The notes beneath the pieces were generated by a model. The model saw nothing but the letters and a program-made list of their open reading frames with translations. It was not told the origin of the DNA and did not search any database. This document shows positions 27,887 through 36,520 of a DNA stretch of 64,000 nucleotides, in pieces. The DNA comes from Streptomyces coelicoflavus (GTDB lineage: Bacteria > Actinomycetota > Actinomycetes > Streptomycetales > Streptomycetaceae). Each line of letters opens with the position of its first letter. The stretch's first letter is position 1. A program made the translations under genes and the position numbers. The DNA lies in NCBI RefSeq assembly GCF_003112555.1, contig NZ_BEWB01000008.1, positions 248,001 to 312,000 of the forward strand. The letters are read 5' to 3'.

Positions 27887-29401
27887 ATGCGTACATGGGG
27901 GCCGCTCACGGCGGTGTGCCTGGGGACGTTCATGCTGCTCCTCGACGTGACGATCGCGGTCGTCGCGCTGCCGGACATGGCCAGGGGGCTGCACGCGTCG
28001 CTGAGCGATCTGCAGTGGGTGATGGACGGGTACGCGCTGGCGCTGGCCGCGCTGCTGCTGGGTCTCGGCGCGGCGGCCGACGTCCTGGGCCGGCGCCGGG
28101 TGCACGTGGCGGGCGTGGGGCTGTTCGCGGTGGCGTCGCTACTGTGCGGGCTGGCGAGCGGGCCGGGGATGCTGGTCGCCGCGCGTGGGCTCCAGGGCGT
28201 GGGCGCGGCGGCGATGTTCGCCACCACGCTGCCGCTGCTCGGCTCGGTCTACCAGGGGCGCCGGCGGTCGATGGCGCTCGGGGTGTGGGGTGCGGTCAGC
28301 GGCGCGGCGGCGGCCGTCGGCCCGGTGCTGGGCGGGCTGCTCACCGACGGTCCGGGCTGGCGGTGGATCTTCTGGGTGAACCTGCCGGTGAGCGTGGCGG
28401 CGGTCTGGCTGACGCTGCGCGTGGTTCCGGAGTCGCGCGGGGCGGCCGGGCGCCGCGTGGACTGGGCGGGTACGGCGACCTTCGCGGCGTTCGCCGGGGC
28501 GCTGACGTACGGGGCGGTGCGGGCCGGGTCGCACGGCTGGGCGGAGGGCGGCACGCTCGCCTCCTTCGTGCTCGCGGTGGCGGCGCTGGGTGCGTTCGTC
28601 GCCGTGGAGCGCCGGGTCGCCGATCCGCTGCTCGACCCGCGGCTGTTCCTGCGGCCCGCGTTCTCGGGCGTGATGCTGGGCGGCCTGGCCTTCAACGCGG
28701 CGGCGTTCGGCGTGATGGCGTACACCTCCATATGGCTTCAGACGCTGCTGGGGATGAGCCCGGTGCGGGGCGGCCTGGTCTTCGTGTGGCTGTCGCTGGC
28801 GTCGTTCGTGGTGGCCGCGGCCGGCGGGCGGCTGCTGCACGGGGTGCCGGCGCGGCTGACCATCGGGGGCGGGCTGCTGCTGATCGCGGCGGGCCAGTTC
28901 TGCATGGCCTTCCTGGACGCGGGTTCCAGTGCGTCGGCCCTGGTGCCGGGGCTGCTCCTGGTGGGCGTCGGGACCGGTCTGGTCTCGCCCGGCATCGCGG
29001 GCGCGGCGCTGGCGGCGGTCCCGGCGGAGCGGGCCGGTATGGCCGGGGGCGCGGTCAACACCTTCCGGCAGCTCGGGTACGCGCTCGGCATCGCCGTGTT
29101 CGGCACGGTGCTGACCTCGCGGATGGCGGACACGCTGCCGCACGACGCGGCGCACGGTCTCGCGGGCGGCGCGGCGGGGGCCCTGCGGGGGGTGTTCGGC
29201 GAGCACGCGCTGCGAGCCGCGTTCGCCTCCGGGCTGAACGCGGCGGCGGTGGCGGCCGGCGCGGTCGCGGCGGTCGCCGGGGTGCTGGTGCTCGTGCTGG
29301 TGCGGGCCGACCGGGGCGCCCGGGACTCCGGTGTGACGGATTCCGCGCCGCCCGCGCTGAAGGAGGAAGAGGCCGCTCCGGCAGCTCCGTACCGGCGGTA
29401 A
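27887..29401 (+). CDS. MFS exporter, DHA2 (14-helix) family
   Basis: 504 residues with 14 hydrophobic helices. Family marks are LDVTIAVVALPDMARGL in helix 1 (motif D1), ADVLGRRRVHVAG (motif A), and GPVLGGLLTDGPGWRWIFWVNLPV (motif C). Such drug/proton antiporters export antibiotics or dyes. AGGAAG lies upstream of the ATG. It diverges from the AsnC-type regulator. Substrate unknown. Confidence 0.93.
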   Translation: MRTWGPLTAVCLGTFMLLLDVTIAVVALPDMARGLHASLSDLQWVMDGYALALAALLLGLGAAADVLGRRRVHVAGVGLFAVASLLCGLASGPGMLVAARGLQGVGAAAMFATTLPLLGSVYQGRRRSMALGVWGAVSGAAAAVGPVLGGLLTDGPGWRWIFWVNLPVSVAAVWLTLRVVPESRGAAGRRVDWAGTATFAAFAGALTYGAVRAGSHGWAEGGTLASFVLAVAALGAFVAVERRVADPLLDPRLFLRPAFSGVMLGGLAFNAAAFGVMAYTSIWLQTLLGMSPVRGGLVFVWLSLASFVVAAAGGRLLHGVPARLTIGGGLLLIAAGQFCMAFLDAGSSASALVPGLLLVGVGTGLVSPGIAGAALAAVPAERAGMAGGAVNTFRQLGYALGIAVFGTVLTSRMADTLPHDAAHGLAGGAAGALRGVFGEHALRAAFASGLNAAAVAAGAVAAVAGVLVLVLVRADRGARDSGVTDSAPPALKEEEAAPAAPYRR

Positions 29402-29593
29402 GCGGGTCGTACAGATTCGGTGGAGATTAGGGCACCGAAACTTGCCCAACCGTCAGGAATCTGTCCGACCACTCCCCATGTGAGCGCATTTCCTCTCGCT
29501 AACCAGCGCGAACTTGAGCCCTGTTCGATTTTGACGCCCCTCCCGTCCTCGCGCCGGGTGGGGTAGCTTTCACCGCGCTGTGCGGGGGGCGTC

Positions 29594-29628
29594 ATCGAAA
29601 AGCGGGGATCGAAAAGCGGGGAGCGGGG
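29594..29628. repeat. 14-bp tandem duplication over the acyl-CoA synthetase ribosome site
   Basis: ATCGAAAAGCGGGG occurs twice back to back (29594-29607, 29608-29621) and is followed by a third partial copy AGCGGGG ending one base before the TTG start at 29630. The GGGG blocks are the only purine-rich candidates for the ribosome site. The rest of the gap 29402-29593 shows no clear structure; TTGACG at 29531 has no properly spaced -10. Confidence 0.85.
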
Positions 29629-29629
29629 T

Positions 29630-31456
29630 TTGCGCGAGTTCACCAGTCCTCCGGTGACGTTGGCCCCACCCGTGGGCGGTCTGGCCGACGTCGTCTTCGA
29701 GTATGCCCAGGAGGATCCCCGGCACATCGCGCTCGGCCGCAAGGACGACGCCGGGCAGTGGCGGGACGTCACCGCCGGCGCCTTCCGCGACGAGGTGCTG
29801 GCCCTCGCCAAGGGGCTCCTCGCCCAGGGCATCCGCTTCGGCGACCGGGTCGCCATCATGTCCCGCACCCGCTACGAGTGGACCCTGTTCGACTTCGCCC
29901 TGTGGACGATCGGCGCCCAGGTGGTGCCCGTCTACCCGACCTCCTCGGCCGAGCAGTGCATGTGGATGCTGTACGACGCCGAGGTGACGGCGGCGGTCGT
30001 GGAGCACGAGGACCACGCCATGACGATCGCCACGGTCATCGACCGGCTGCCGCACCTGCGCGGTCTGTGGCAGCTGGACTCCGGAGCCGTGCAGGAGCTG
30101 TACGACGCGGGCGCGCACCTCGACGACGAGGTGGTGCACCGGCACCGCAAGGCGGTCACGCCGGAGTCGGTCGCCACCGTCATCTACACCTCGGGCACCA
30201 CCGGCCGCCCCAAGGGCTGCGTCCTGACCCACGGCAACTTCATGTACGAGGCGGACACCGTCATCGAGCGCTGGGAGCCGGTGTTCCACTCCAAGCGGGG
30301 CGACGAGGCGGCGACCCTGCTGTTCCTGCCGCTCGCGCACGTCTTCGGGCGGATGGTGGAGATCGCGGCGATCCGCGGCCGGGTCCGCTTCGGCCACCAG
30401 CCGCAGCTCAACGCCGCGGCCCTGCTGCCCGACCTGGCGGCCTTCCGGCCGACCTTCATCCTGGCGGTGCCCTACATCTTCGAGAAGGTGTTCAACGCCG
30501 CGCGGCGCAAGGCCGAGAAGGAGGGGAAGGCCGGTCCGTTCGAGAAGGCCGTCGACGTGGCCGTGAAGTACGCGGAGGCGGTGGAGGCGAAGGCCTGGGG
30601 CACCGGGCCGGGCCCCTCGGCGGGGCTGCGGATGCAGCACCAGTTCTTCGACAAGGTCGTCTACTCCAAGGTGCGGGCCGCGATGGGCGGGCGGATCCGC
30701 AATGCCATGTCGGGCGGCTCGGCGATGGACCGGCGGCTCGGGCTGTTCTTCGCGGGCGCGGGCGTCCAGATCTACGAGGGCTACGGGCTGACCGAGTCCA
30801 CGGCGGCCGCCACCGCCAACCCGCCCGAGCGCACCCGCTACGGCACCGTCGGGCAGCCGGTACCGGGCGTCACCGTGCACATCGCGGACGACGGCGAGAT
30901 CTGGCTGAACGGCCACAACGTCTTCGAGGGCTACCTGAACAACCCGAAGGCCACCGACGAGACCCTGCACGACGGCTTGCTGGCCACCGGTGACCTGGGC
31001 TCCCTGGACGAGGACGGCTACCTCACCATCACCGGCCGCAAGAAGGAGATCCTGGTGACCTCCGGCGGCAAGAGCGTCTCCCCCGGTCTGCTGGAGGAAC
31101 GGGTGCGCGACCACCCCCTGGTCAACCAGTGCATCGTCGTCGGCAACGACCGCCCCTACGTCGCCGCCCTCATCACCCTCGACCAGGAGGCGGTCGAGCA
31201 CTGGCTGACGATGCGCAACAAGCCGCAGATGGCCCCGGCCGACCTGGTGCACGACGCCGACCTGGAGACGGAGGTGCGGCGCGCGGTGGTCGCCGCCAAC
31301 ACGCTGGTGTCGCAGGCCGAGTCGATCCGCACCTTCCGCATCCTCGCCCAGCCCTTCACCGAGGAGCACGGGCTGCTGACGCCCTCCCTCAAGCTGAAAC
31401 GCAAGGCCATCGAGAACGCCTACGGCACCGAGGTCGAGGCACTGTACCGAGCGTGA
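29630..31456 (+). CDS. Long-chain fatty acyl-CoA synthetase (AMP-dependent)
   Basis: 608 residues of the adenylate-forming family: YTSGTTGRPKGCVLTHGN (P-loop A3), LPLAHVFGR, MSGGSAMDRRLG, IYEGYGLTESTA (A5), LATGDLG (A7), GRKKEILVTSGGKSVSP (A8), and a catalytic Lys in LKLKRKAIE near the end. It activates fatty acids as AMP esters and loads CoA. It starts at a TTG giving MREF, a start common in Streptomyces homologues. The AKR gene follows 83 bases later. Confidence 0.9.
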   Translation: MREFTSPPVTLAPPVGGLADVVFEYAQEDPRHIALGRKDDAGQWRDVTAGAFRDEVLALAKGLLAQGIRFGDRVAIMSRTRYEWTLFDFALWTIGAQVVPVYPTSSAEQCMWMLYDAEVTAAVVEHEDHAMTIATVIDRLPHLRGLWQLDSGAVQELYDAGAHLDDEVVHRHRKAVTPESVATVIYTSGTTGRPKGCVLTHGNFMYEADTVIERWEPVFHSKRGDEAATLLFLPLAHVFGRMVEIAAIRGRVRFGHQPQLNAAALLPDLAAFRPTFILAVPYIFEKVFNAARRKAEKEGKAGPFEKAVDVAVKYAEAVEAKAWGTGPGPSAGLRMQHQFFDKVVYSKVRAAMGGRIRNAMSGGSAMDRRLGLFFAGAGVQIYEGYGLTESTAAATANPPERTRYGTVGQPVPGVTVHIADDGEIWLNGHNVFEGYLNNPKATDETLHDGLLATGDLGSLDEDGYLTITGRKKEILVTSGGKSVSPGLLEERVRDHPLVNQCIVVGNDRPYVAALITLDQEAVEHWLTMRNKPQMAPADLVHDADLETEVRRAVVAANTLVSQAESIRTFRILAQPFTEEHGLLTPSLKLKRKAIENAYGTEVEALYRA

Positions 31457-31539
31457 GTTCCACGGTCAGGAATGCGCGGGGGCTCGTGATCGTTGACGAT
31501 ATGAGTACCACCTGACCACAACCGAAGGATCAAGAGCTC

Positions 31540-32373
31540 GTGAGCAGCAAGGTCCCCCCGATCATCCTGAACAACGGCGTCGAGATGCCCCAGCTGGGCT
31601 TCGGCGTCTGGCAGGTGCCGGACGACGAGGCCGAGACGGCCGTCGCCCAGGCGCTGGAGGCCGGGTACCGCAGCATCGACACAGCGGCGATCTACGGCAA
31701 TGAAGAGGGCACCGGCCGGGCGGTCGCCGCCTCCGGTCTGGCCCGCGAGGATCTCTTCGTCACCACCAAGCTCTGGAACAGCGACCAGGGGTACGACTCC
31801 ACGCTCCGCGCCTTCGACACCTCGCTGGCGAAGCTCGGCCTGGAGTACCTCGACCTCTACCTGATCCACTGGCCCACGCCGGCCAGGGACATGTACGTCG
31901 ACACCTACAAGGCGCTCGAGAAGCTGCTCGCCGACGGGCGGGTCCGCGCCGTCGGCGTGTCCAACTTCCTGCCGGAGCACCTGGAGCGGCTGACCGCCGA
32001 GACCTCGGTGATCCCGGCCGTCAACCAGATCGAGCTGCACCCCCACCTCCAGCAGCACGCCGCCCGCGAGCTGCACGCTGAGCAGGGCATCGCCACCGAG
32101 GCCTGGTCCCCGCTCGGCTCCGGCAAGGGCATCCTGGACATCCCCGCGATCGTCGCCATCGCCCAGAAGCACGGGCGCACCCCGGCGCAGGTCGTGCTGC
32201 GCTGGCACCTCCAGCTGGGCAACGTGGTGATCCCGAAGTCGGTGACGCCGTCCCGGATCAAGGAGAACATCGACGTGTTCGGTTTCGCCCTGGACACCGA
32301 GGACCTCGCGGCGATCAGCGCGCTGAACGAGGACCGCCGGCTGGGCCCGGACCCGGCAAACGTCAACTCCTGA
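31540..32373 (+). CDS. Aldo/keto reductase
   Basis: 277 residues, full length. The catalytic tetrad is D47, Y52, K77 and H110 (SIDTAAIYGNE, VTTKLW, LIHWP). The NADPH site reads VIPKSVTPSRIKEN. It resembles 2,5-diketogluconate reductase-type AKR5 enzymes. It starts at GTG with AAGGA upstream. A strong palindromic terminator follows. Confidence 0.94.
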   Translation: MSSKVPPIILNNGVEMPQLGFGVWQVPDDEAETAVAQALEAGYRSIDTAAIYGNEEGTGRAVAASGLAREDLFVTTKLWNSDQGYDSTLRAFDTSLAKLGLEYLDLYLIHWPTPARDMYVDTYKALEKLLADGRVRAVGVSNFLPEHLERLTAETSVIPAVNQIELHPHLQQHAARELHAEQGIATEAWSPLGSGKGILDIPAIVAIAQKHGRTPAQVVLRWHLQLGNVVIPKSVTPSRIKENIDVFGFALDTEDLAAISALNEDRRLGPDPANVNS

Positions 32374-32383
32374 GCGGTACGCG

Positions 32384-32431
32384 CAGAGGGAAGGGGCCCG
32401 GCGGCACGTGCCGCCGGGCCCCTTCCCTCTG
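32384..32431. terminator. Bidirectional terminator, 48-bp perfect palindrome
   Basis: CAGAGGGAAGGGGCCCGGCG begins 10 bases after the aldo/keto reductase stop, and its exact reverse complement ends one base before the convergent dehydrogenase gene stop. There are 24 paired positions with no fixed loop. It serves both genes. Confidence 0.9.
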
Positions 32432-32670
32432 TTCAGTTGGGCTGTCCCAGCGGCCGTACGACCACGGTGTTGACGTCGACCCCGGCGGGCTGGGTCATGG
32501 CCCAGACGACCGAGTCGGCGATCTGGCCGGCGGTGAGCAGCTCGCCGGGCGGCAGGCCGCCGGTGCCGTCCCAGAAGGGGGTCTCCACGCGGCCGGGCGC
32601 GATCAGGGTCACGCCCACGCCCCACTGCGTCACCTCGCGCCGGGTGTTCTCGGCGAGCCCGGTCACCGCC

Positions 32671-32712
32671 CTCCCCCACTCTCGGCTGCGCTCGAGCGGG
32701 CGGTGCCCCCAT
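32671..32712. repeat. GC-rich mini-repeat, copy in the SDR catalytic motif
   Basis: On the plus strand it reads CTCCCCCACTCTCGGCTGCG, then CTCGAGCGGGCGGTGCCCCC and AT. It differs from the copy at 33129 at few positions. It replaces about 4 bases of the host gene and adds about 37. Confidence 0.85.
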
Positions 32713-33128
32713 GGTGGCGCCGTAGATGTTGCCCGGCGTGTTCACGAAGCCCGCGACGCTGCCCACCAGCACGATCCGCCCGCGGGTCTCCTTGAGCGCG
32801 TCGATGGAGGCCCTGATCAGCAGGGCCGGACCGAGCACGTTGGTCAGCACCATCTCGGACCAGCCCGCCGGGTCGCCCTCGGCGACCGAGTCGTGGGTGG
32901 CGAAGCCGGCGTTGGCGACGACCGTGTCGAGGCGGCCGAACTCCTTCAGCGTGGTCTCGACGGCGTCGGCCACCTGGGCGTGCTCGGCGGCGCTGCCCCG
33001 GATCGTCAGCAGGTTCGCCGGGTCGCCGAGTTCCTCGGCGAACGCCCGCAGTCTCGCCTCCCCGCGTCCCGTGACGGCCACCCGCTGCCCGGCGTCCAGC
33101 AGCCGCCGGGCGACAGCGGCTCCGATGC

Positions 33129-33171
33129 CTCCCCCAGCTCTCGGCTTCGCTCGAGCCGGGGGGACCCCCAT
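33129..33171. repeat. GC-rich mini-repeat, copy in the SDR cofactor loop
   Basis: On the plus strand it reads CTCCCCCAGCTCTCGGCTTC, then GCTCGAGCCGGGGGGACCCC and CAT. It can fold with arms TCCCCC-A-GCTC and GAGC-C-GGGGGGA. From memory this type recurs in Streptomyces genomes, often leaving PPARAKPR-like peptides in annotated proteins. Confidence 0.85.
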
Positions 33172-33292
33172 CGCCACCGGTGATCAGCGTGACCGGTGTG
33201 TCGGTCATGGTTCCCCCTGCTTCCGTTCCTGCGTCTCTCACGGACAGCGGGGAGTCCATCACTTGGAGCGCTCTCGAAGTCAAGGGCCGGAC

Positions 33293-34204
33293 TCAGACCG
33301 GCCGCACCGCCGTGTACACGGTGTGCGCCACCAGCACGAACAGGTCCTGGCGGCGGTGCACGCCCGCCTCGTCCGCGGGGTCGAGCAGCCGGTCCAGGGT
33401 GGCGAGGTCGTCGGCGTCGAGCCGCTCGCCGATGCGCTCGCGCAGCCGGGACAGTGACGTGGTGACGTAGTCGCGGGCCGCCTCGGAGACGGGTGCGGGC
33501 AGGTCGAGCAGGAAGCTGCGGGTGCCGGTGTGCTTCAGGCCGGCGGTGGTCAGCATCGCGGGCCAGTCCTCGGTCTCGGCCACGGAGTCCGGCAGGTCCG
33601 CGCGCATCTCGGCGAACGCGTCCTCCTCCACGGCGCGGATCCTGGCCTGGAGGCCGGGGCGTCCGAAGCCGATGTCGCGGGGCAGGAACCGGGCCGGCAG
33701 TCCGCCCTCCAGGATCGCCAGGGTGCCACCGGGGGCGAGGTGACCGCCGAGGGCGGCGAGGGCGGCGCGCTGGTCGGGGAGGTGGTGCAGGCTCTGACTG
33801 GCCCACATCAGGTCGGCGGGGTAGTCCAGGTCGGCCAGTGCGGCGGGCAGGTCCCCGGCGAGGGTGCCGAAGCGGTCGCCGAACCCGAGCCGCTCGGCAC
33901 GGGCATGGGCCCGTTCGAGGAGCGGGGCGGCCCCGTCGGCGGCGACGACTCGGGCGCCCGGGAAGGTCTCGGCGAACAGGCAGGAGACGACGCCGGGTCC
34001 GCTTCCGACGTCGACGACCAGGCCGGGATCGGTCACCTCCCGGGCCAGCCAGGCCATGGCCTGCCGGTACAGCGGCGTGTACAGCTCGGCCTGCGCCTCG
34101 AGGTGCGGGGCCATCTCGGCCCAGTCGATGTCGCCGTGGTCGTGCGGGGCGTGGTGGTCGCCGTGCTCGTGGTCGTTGTGGTGGTCGTGGTGGTCGTGCG
34201 CCAT
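33293..34204 (-). CDS. Class I SAM-dependent methyltransferase with a histidine-rich N-terminus
   Basis: 303 residues. Residues 2-24 contain 11 His and 7 Asp/Glu (HDHHDHH, HEHGDHH). The methyltransferase fold has VVDVGSGPGVVSCL (SAM motif I), VVAADGA (motif II) and DLMWASQSLHHLPD (motif IV). GGGAGG precedes the ATG at 34204. The His/Asp tail resembles metal-binding tails of nickel or zinc proteins. It lies 84 bases upstream of the broken SDR start, same strand. Substrate unknown. Confidence 0.85.
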   Translation of the reverse strand: MAHDHHDHHNDHEHGDHHAPHDHGDIDWAEMAPHLEAQAELYTPLYRQAMAWLAREVTDPGLVVDVGSGPGVVSCLFAETFPGARVVAADGAAPLLERAHARAERLGFGDRFGTLAGDLPAALADLDYPADLMWASQSLHHLPDQRAALAALGGHLAPGGTLAILEGGLPARFLPRDIGFGRPGLQARIRAVEEDAFAEMRADLPDSVAETEDWPAMLTTAGLKHTGTRSFLLDLPAPVSEAARDYVTTSLSRLRERIGERLDADDLATLDRLLDPADEAGVHRRQDLFVLVAHTVYTAVRPV

Positions 34205-34281
34205 GCTGGCAGCCTCCCGTTCGCGGTGCCGTCAGGGTGCGACGACTCGCCGCCGGGGGCAACCGTTGTTGCCGCTCCCGC

Positions 34282-34331
34282 AAAAAAGCCGCGAAGCCCG
34301 CCGGGGCCCGGCGCGCAAGGACCGGGCCCCG
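34282..34331 (-). terminator. Terminator after the GH6 cellulase
   Basis: CCGGGCCCCG/CGGGGCCCGG (34322-34331 and 34302-34311) form a perfect 10-base stem with a 10-base loop. In the minus-strand direction a run of six T follows 14 bases later (34287-34282). It lies 34 bases beyond the cellulase stop. Confidence 0.75.
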
Positions 34332-34365
34332 ACGGCTCACCCGCGCGTCAGGCGCGGGAACCCGC

Positions 34366-36105
34366 TCACGACAGGGGCGGGTAGGCGTTCTTCATGAGCT
34401 CCTGGAACTGCGCGGAGAACCAGGCCCCGGAGATCGGGGCGTCGGGCAGGGCACCCGACATGCTGTTGCCGTTGCGCGGGTTGCCCGTGTAGGTGGGGTC
34501 GCACATCCGGTCGAAGCCCTTGCCGTCCGGGTTCTCGATCAGCTTGCTGGAGCCGTCGGACTCGCCCGGGGGCTTCATCCACACGTACGCGTCGATCCCG
34601 TCGGCGGGGCTGGCCTGCGGGCGTTCACCGAGGCCGGCTCCGGACTGGTTGCACCAGTTGCCGGGGTGGATGCGGCGGTCGTAGCGTCCGCCGTCCACGT
34701 AGGTGTTCACGTCGGTCGTCGCGCCCGGTCCGGTGGGCCGGTCGGCGCCGCCCCAGCCGTTGCGGGAGGTGTCGATCAGCATGCCGAGGTTGCTGTCGAA
34801 GCCGAGCGAGACCAGCTTGTCGCGCATGGCCTGGGCGTAGGACAGCTCGTCGGTGTACTGGTTCCAGTCGACCCAGTCGGACTGGCGCACGGAGGTCCCG
34901 TTCACCGAGTCCGTGATCTTGAAGTTCTCCTCCTTCAGGGCGCTGTAGTTGGCGGTGTTGACGATGAAGCCGTGCACGTCGTCGAGGGTCGCCCCCTCGG
35001 TGGTGGCGGCGGTCTTGAACATCTCGGCGGAGGGGCCGAAGTTGCTGTCCCAGCCGAGCCAGCCGTGGTGGCCGGCGTCGACGTAGTTGTAGACGTTGCC
35101 GGCGTCGCCGAGCTTGTTCAGGGCGTAGCCGACGCCCTTCTGGTAGTTGCCGTTGGCCTTCATCACGTCGCAGTTCTCCGTGACGGTCGGCCGCCCGGTG
35201 ACGTTGGTGATCAGGTTGGGCAGCGAGTCGATCTCGACCGTGGTGACGATCCGGAGGTCCGCGTACTTCGAGTCGGCGAGGATCTCGGCGATCGGGTCGA
35301 TGTACTCGGTCTTGTACCGGTCGATCTCGGTCGGGCCCAGTTCGCCGTTGGAGGCGAGGGCGGAGCAGTCGCGTCCCGGCAGGTTGTAGATGACCAGCTG
35401 GACCACCATCTCGCCGGAGCCCTTCTGCTCCAGCGCGGCGTCCAGGTGGTCGCGCAGGCCCATGCCGCCGTTGGCGCCCTCGATGGCGGCGATCCGGTCG
35501 AGCCACACCCCGGTCGGCTCGTCGGCGATGCGGTCGCCGCCGGGCTCGGCGGCGGCGTTGGCCGACCACTCGGGGTTCACGTAGACCTGGGCGCCGTCGT
35601 AGGGGTTGTCCACCCGGTCGCCGGGGCCGGTGGGGTCGGTCGGCGGGTCGGTCGGATCGGTGGGCGGGTCCGTCGGGTCGGTCCCGCCGTCGACGTTGCA
35701 GGTCACCCCGTTGAGGGTGAAGGTGGCCGGGATCGCGTTGCTGCCGCTGTAGGTGCCCTGGAAGCCGAAGCTCGCAGAGCCGCCGGTGGAGAGCGTTCCG
35801 TTGTACGACTCGTTGGCCGCGGTGACGGCGGCGCCGCTCTGACTGACCTTCGCGTTCCAGCTGTTGGTGACCTTCTGGCTGCCGGCGTACGTCCATCCCA
35901 GCGACCAGCTGGACGTGGCGGCACCGTTGTTGGTGACGGTCACGGCAGCGGTGAATCCGCTCCCCCAGTCGTTCTGCACCTGGTAGTCGACGGTGCAGGC
36001 GGCGGCCGCGGCTCCGGCGCTCGCGGAGTGTGCGGCCAGTGCCGTGCCGGAGGCGCCGGCGACCAGGGTCAGGGCGGCGAGCATCGCGGTTCTGGTACGG
36101 GTCAT
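34366..36105 (-). CDS. Secreted GH6 cellulase (cellobiohydrolase-type) with N-terminal CBM2
   Basis: 579 residues. Signal peptide about 1-31 (AALTLVAGASGTALA). CBM2 about 37-137 (CTVDYQVQNDWGSGF, conserved Trp and terminal Cys in GVTCN). A linker of TDPPTDP repeats is about 139-162. GH6 is about 165-579 with signature VIYNLPGRDC (catalytic Asp) and VEIDSLPNL, and the late HPGNWCNQ and YVWMKPPGESDG. It cuts cellulose to cellobiose outside the cell. AAGGAA lies before the ATG at 36105. A CebR-like box 302 bases upstream and divergence from the GH48 gene point to co-induction by cello-oligosaccharides. Confidence 0.94.
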   Translation of the reverse strand: MTRTRTAMLAALTLVAGASGTALAAHSASAGAAAAACTVDYQVQNDWGSGFTAAVTVTNNGAATSSWSLGWTYAGSQKVTNSWNAKVSQSGAAVTAANESYNGTLSTGGSASFGFQGTYSGSNAIPATFTLNGVTCNVDGGTDPTDPPTDPTDPPTDPTGPGDRVDNPYDGAQVYVNPEWSANAAAEPGGDRIADEPTGVWLDRIAAIEGANGGMGLRDHLDAALEQKGSGEMVVQLVIYNLPGRDCSALASNGELGPTEIDRYKTEYIDPIAEILADSKYADLRIVTTVEIDSLPNLITNVTGRPTVTENCDVMKANGNYQKGVGYALNKLGDAGNVYNYVDAGHHGWLGWDSNFGPSAEMFKTAATTEGATLDDVHGFIVNTANYSALKEENFKITDSVNGTSVRQSDWVDWNQYTDELSYAQAMRDKLVSLGFDSNLGMLIDTSRNGWGGADRPTGPGATTDVNTYVDGGRYDRRIHPGNWCNQSGAGLGERPQASPADGIDAYVWMKPPGESDGSSKLIENPDGKGFDRMCDPTYTGNPRNGNSMSGALPDAPISGAWFSAQFQELMKNAYPPLS

Positions 36106-36211
36106 GAGTGCGGGTTCCTTCTTTCGTGGGGGTGCTGCTGTCGTCCGGGGCCGCGCGTCCCTCGGCGCGGCCCGCTGCCGATCGGCATGGGGGTGCCGTC
36201 GTGATGGGAGG

Positions 36212-36358
36212 TCAGGAACGGCCCGCGGGCACGGCGGAACCGGCCGCGGGGTGAGCGATCCGGCACACGGGCCGGCAAGGCGTCGGACATGTAGCGGCCA
36301 CGGCTGCGGCAACGGCTAAAAGTCCTGAACGCGGAGGGTGGAGCGGGGGGTGGCGCAT
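36212..36358 (-). CDS. Possible leader peptide upstream of the GH6 cellulase
   Basis: A 48-residue frame starts at ATG 36358 with CAAGGAG 7 bases upstream, a better ribosome site than that of the cellulase itself. It begins MRHPPLHPPRSGLLAVAAA and continues with a Cys/Pro cluster TCPTPCRPVC. It lies 107 bases upstream of the cellulase start and downstream of the CebR-like box, so it would be in the same transcript. No known family is recognised. It may be a chance frame in GC-rich DNA. Confidence 0.3.
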   Translation of the reverse strand: MRHPPLHPPRSGLLAVAAAVAATCPTPCRPVCRIAHPAAGSAVPAGRS

Positions 36359-36406
36359 GAGCGACTCCTTGCAGTTCGGGCGCGTCGTGACGGACGCGTC
36401 GACTGG

Positions 36407-36420
36407 TGGAACCGCTCCCA
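36407..36420 (-). promoter_or_regulatory. CebR-like operator of the GH6 gene
   Basis: On the minus strand the site reads TGGGAGCGGTTCCA, with two differences from the CebR palindrome TGGGAGCGCTCCCA known from Streptomyces cellulase genes. A TACCTT -10-like hexamer lies 11 bases upstream of it in the transcription direction, so the box would overlap the transcript start. Confidence 0.7.
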
Positions 36421-36520
36421 CTGGTGCAGCGAAGGTAGCGCCAAGTGACGGCAAAGAACAGAGGAGTTACCGACTTTCTGCCGGTCGGACCCGTCGAATC
36501 TTTTCGACTCTCCACACATC

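Larger units (their letters stand above)
32433..33208 (-). pseudogene. Short-chain dehydrogenase/reductase gene broken by two mini-repeat insertions
   Basis: Three reading frames together encode one SDR. Frame 1 from the ATG at 33208 reads MTDTPVTLITGG, then loses similarity. Frame 2 reads GGIGAAVARRLLDAGQRVAVTGR, VANAGFATHD, LVGSVAGFVNTPGNIYGAT. Frame 3 reads AVTGLAENTRREVTQW, IAPGRVETPF to the stop at 32433. The breaks coincide with 42-43-base GC-rich repeats at 33129-33171 and 32671-32712. The first sits in the TGxxxGIG cofactor loop. The second replaces the Lys codon of the catalytic YxxxK. Each shifts the frame by +1, so the frame is not restored. Without bypass or editing the product would be inactive. 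A GTG at 33177 would start frame 2 but lacks the first strand. Confidence 0.85.

Noticed and set aside
29531..29569. Promoter TTGACG with TAGCTT upstream of the acyl-CoA synthetase
   Set aside because: The hexamers are 27 bases apart, far from the usual 16-19, so I do not call a promoter.
31420..33177. One long minus-strand frame of 585 codons covering the SDR middle part and the antisense of the aldo/keto reductase
   Set aside because: Only its first part has SDR similarity. After the second mini-repeat it runs out of frame and then antisense to the aldo/keto reductase, so it is not a fusion protein.
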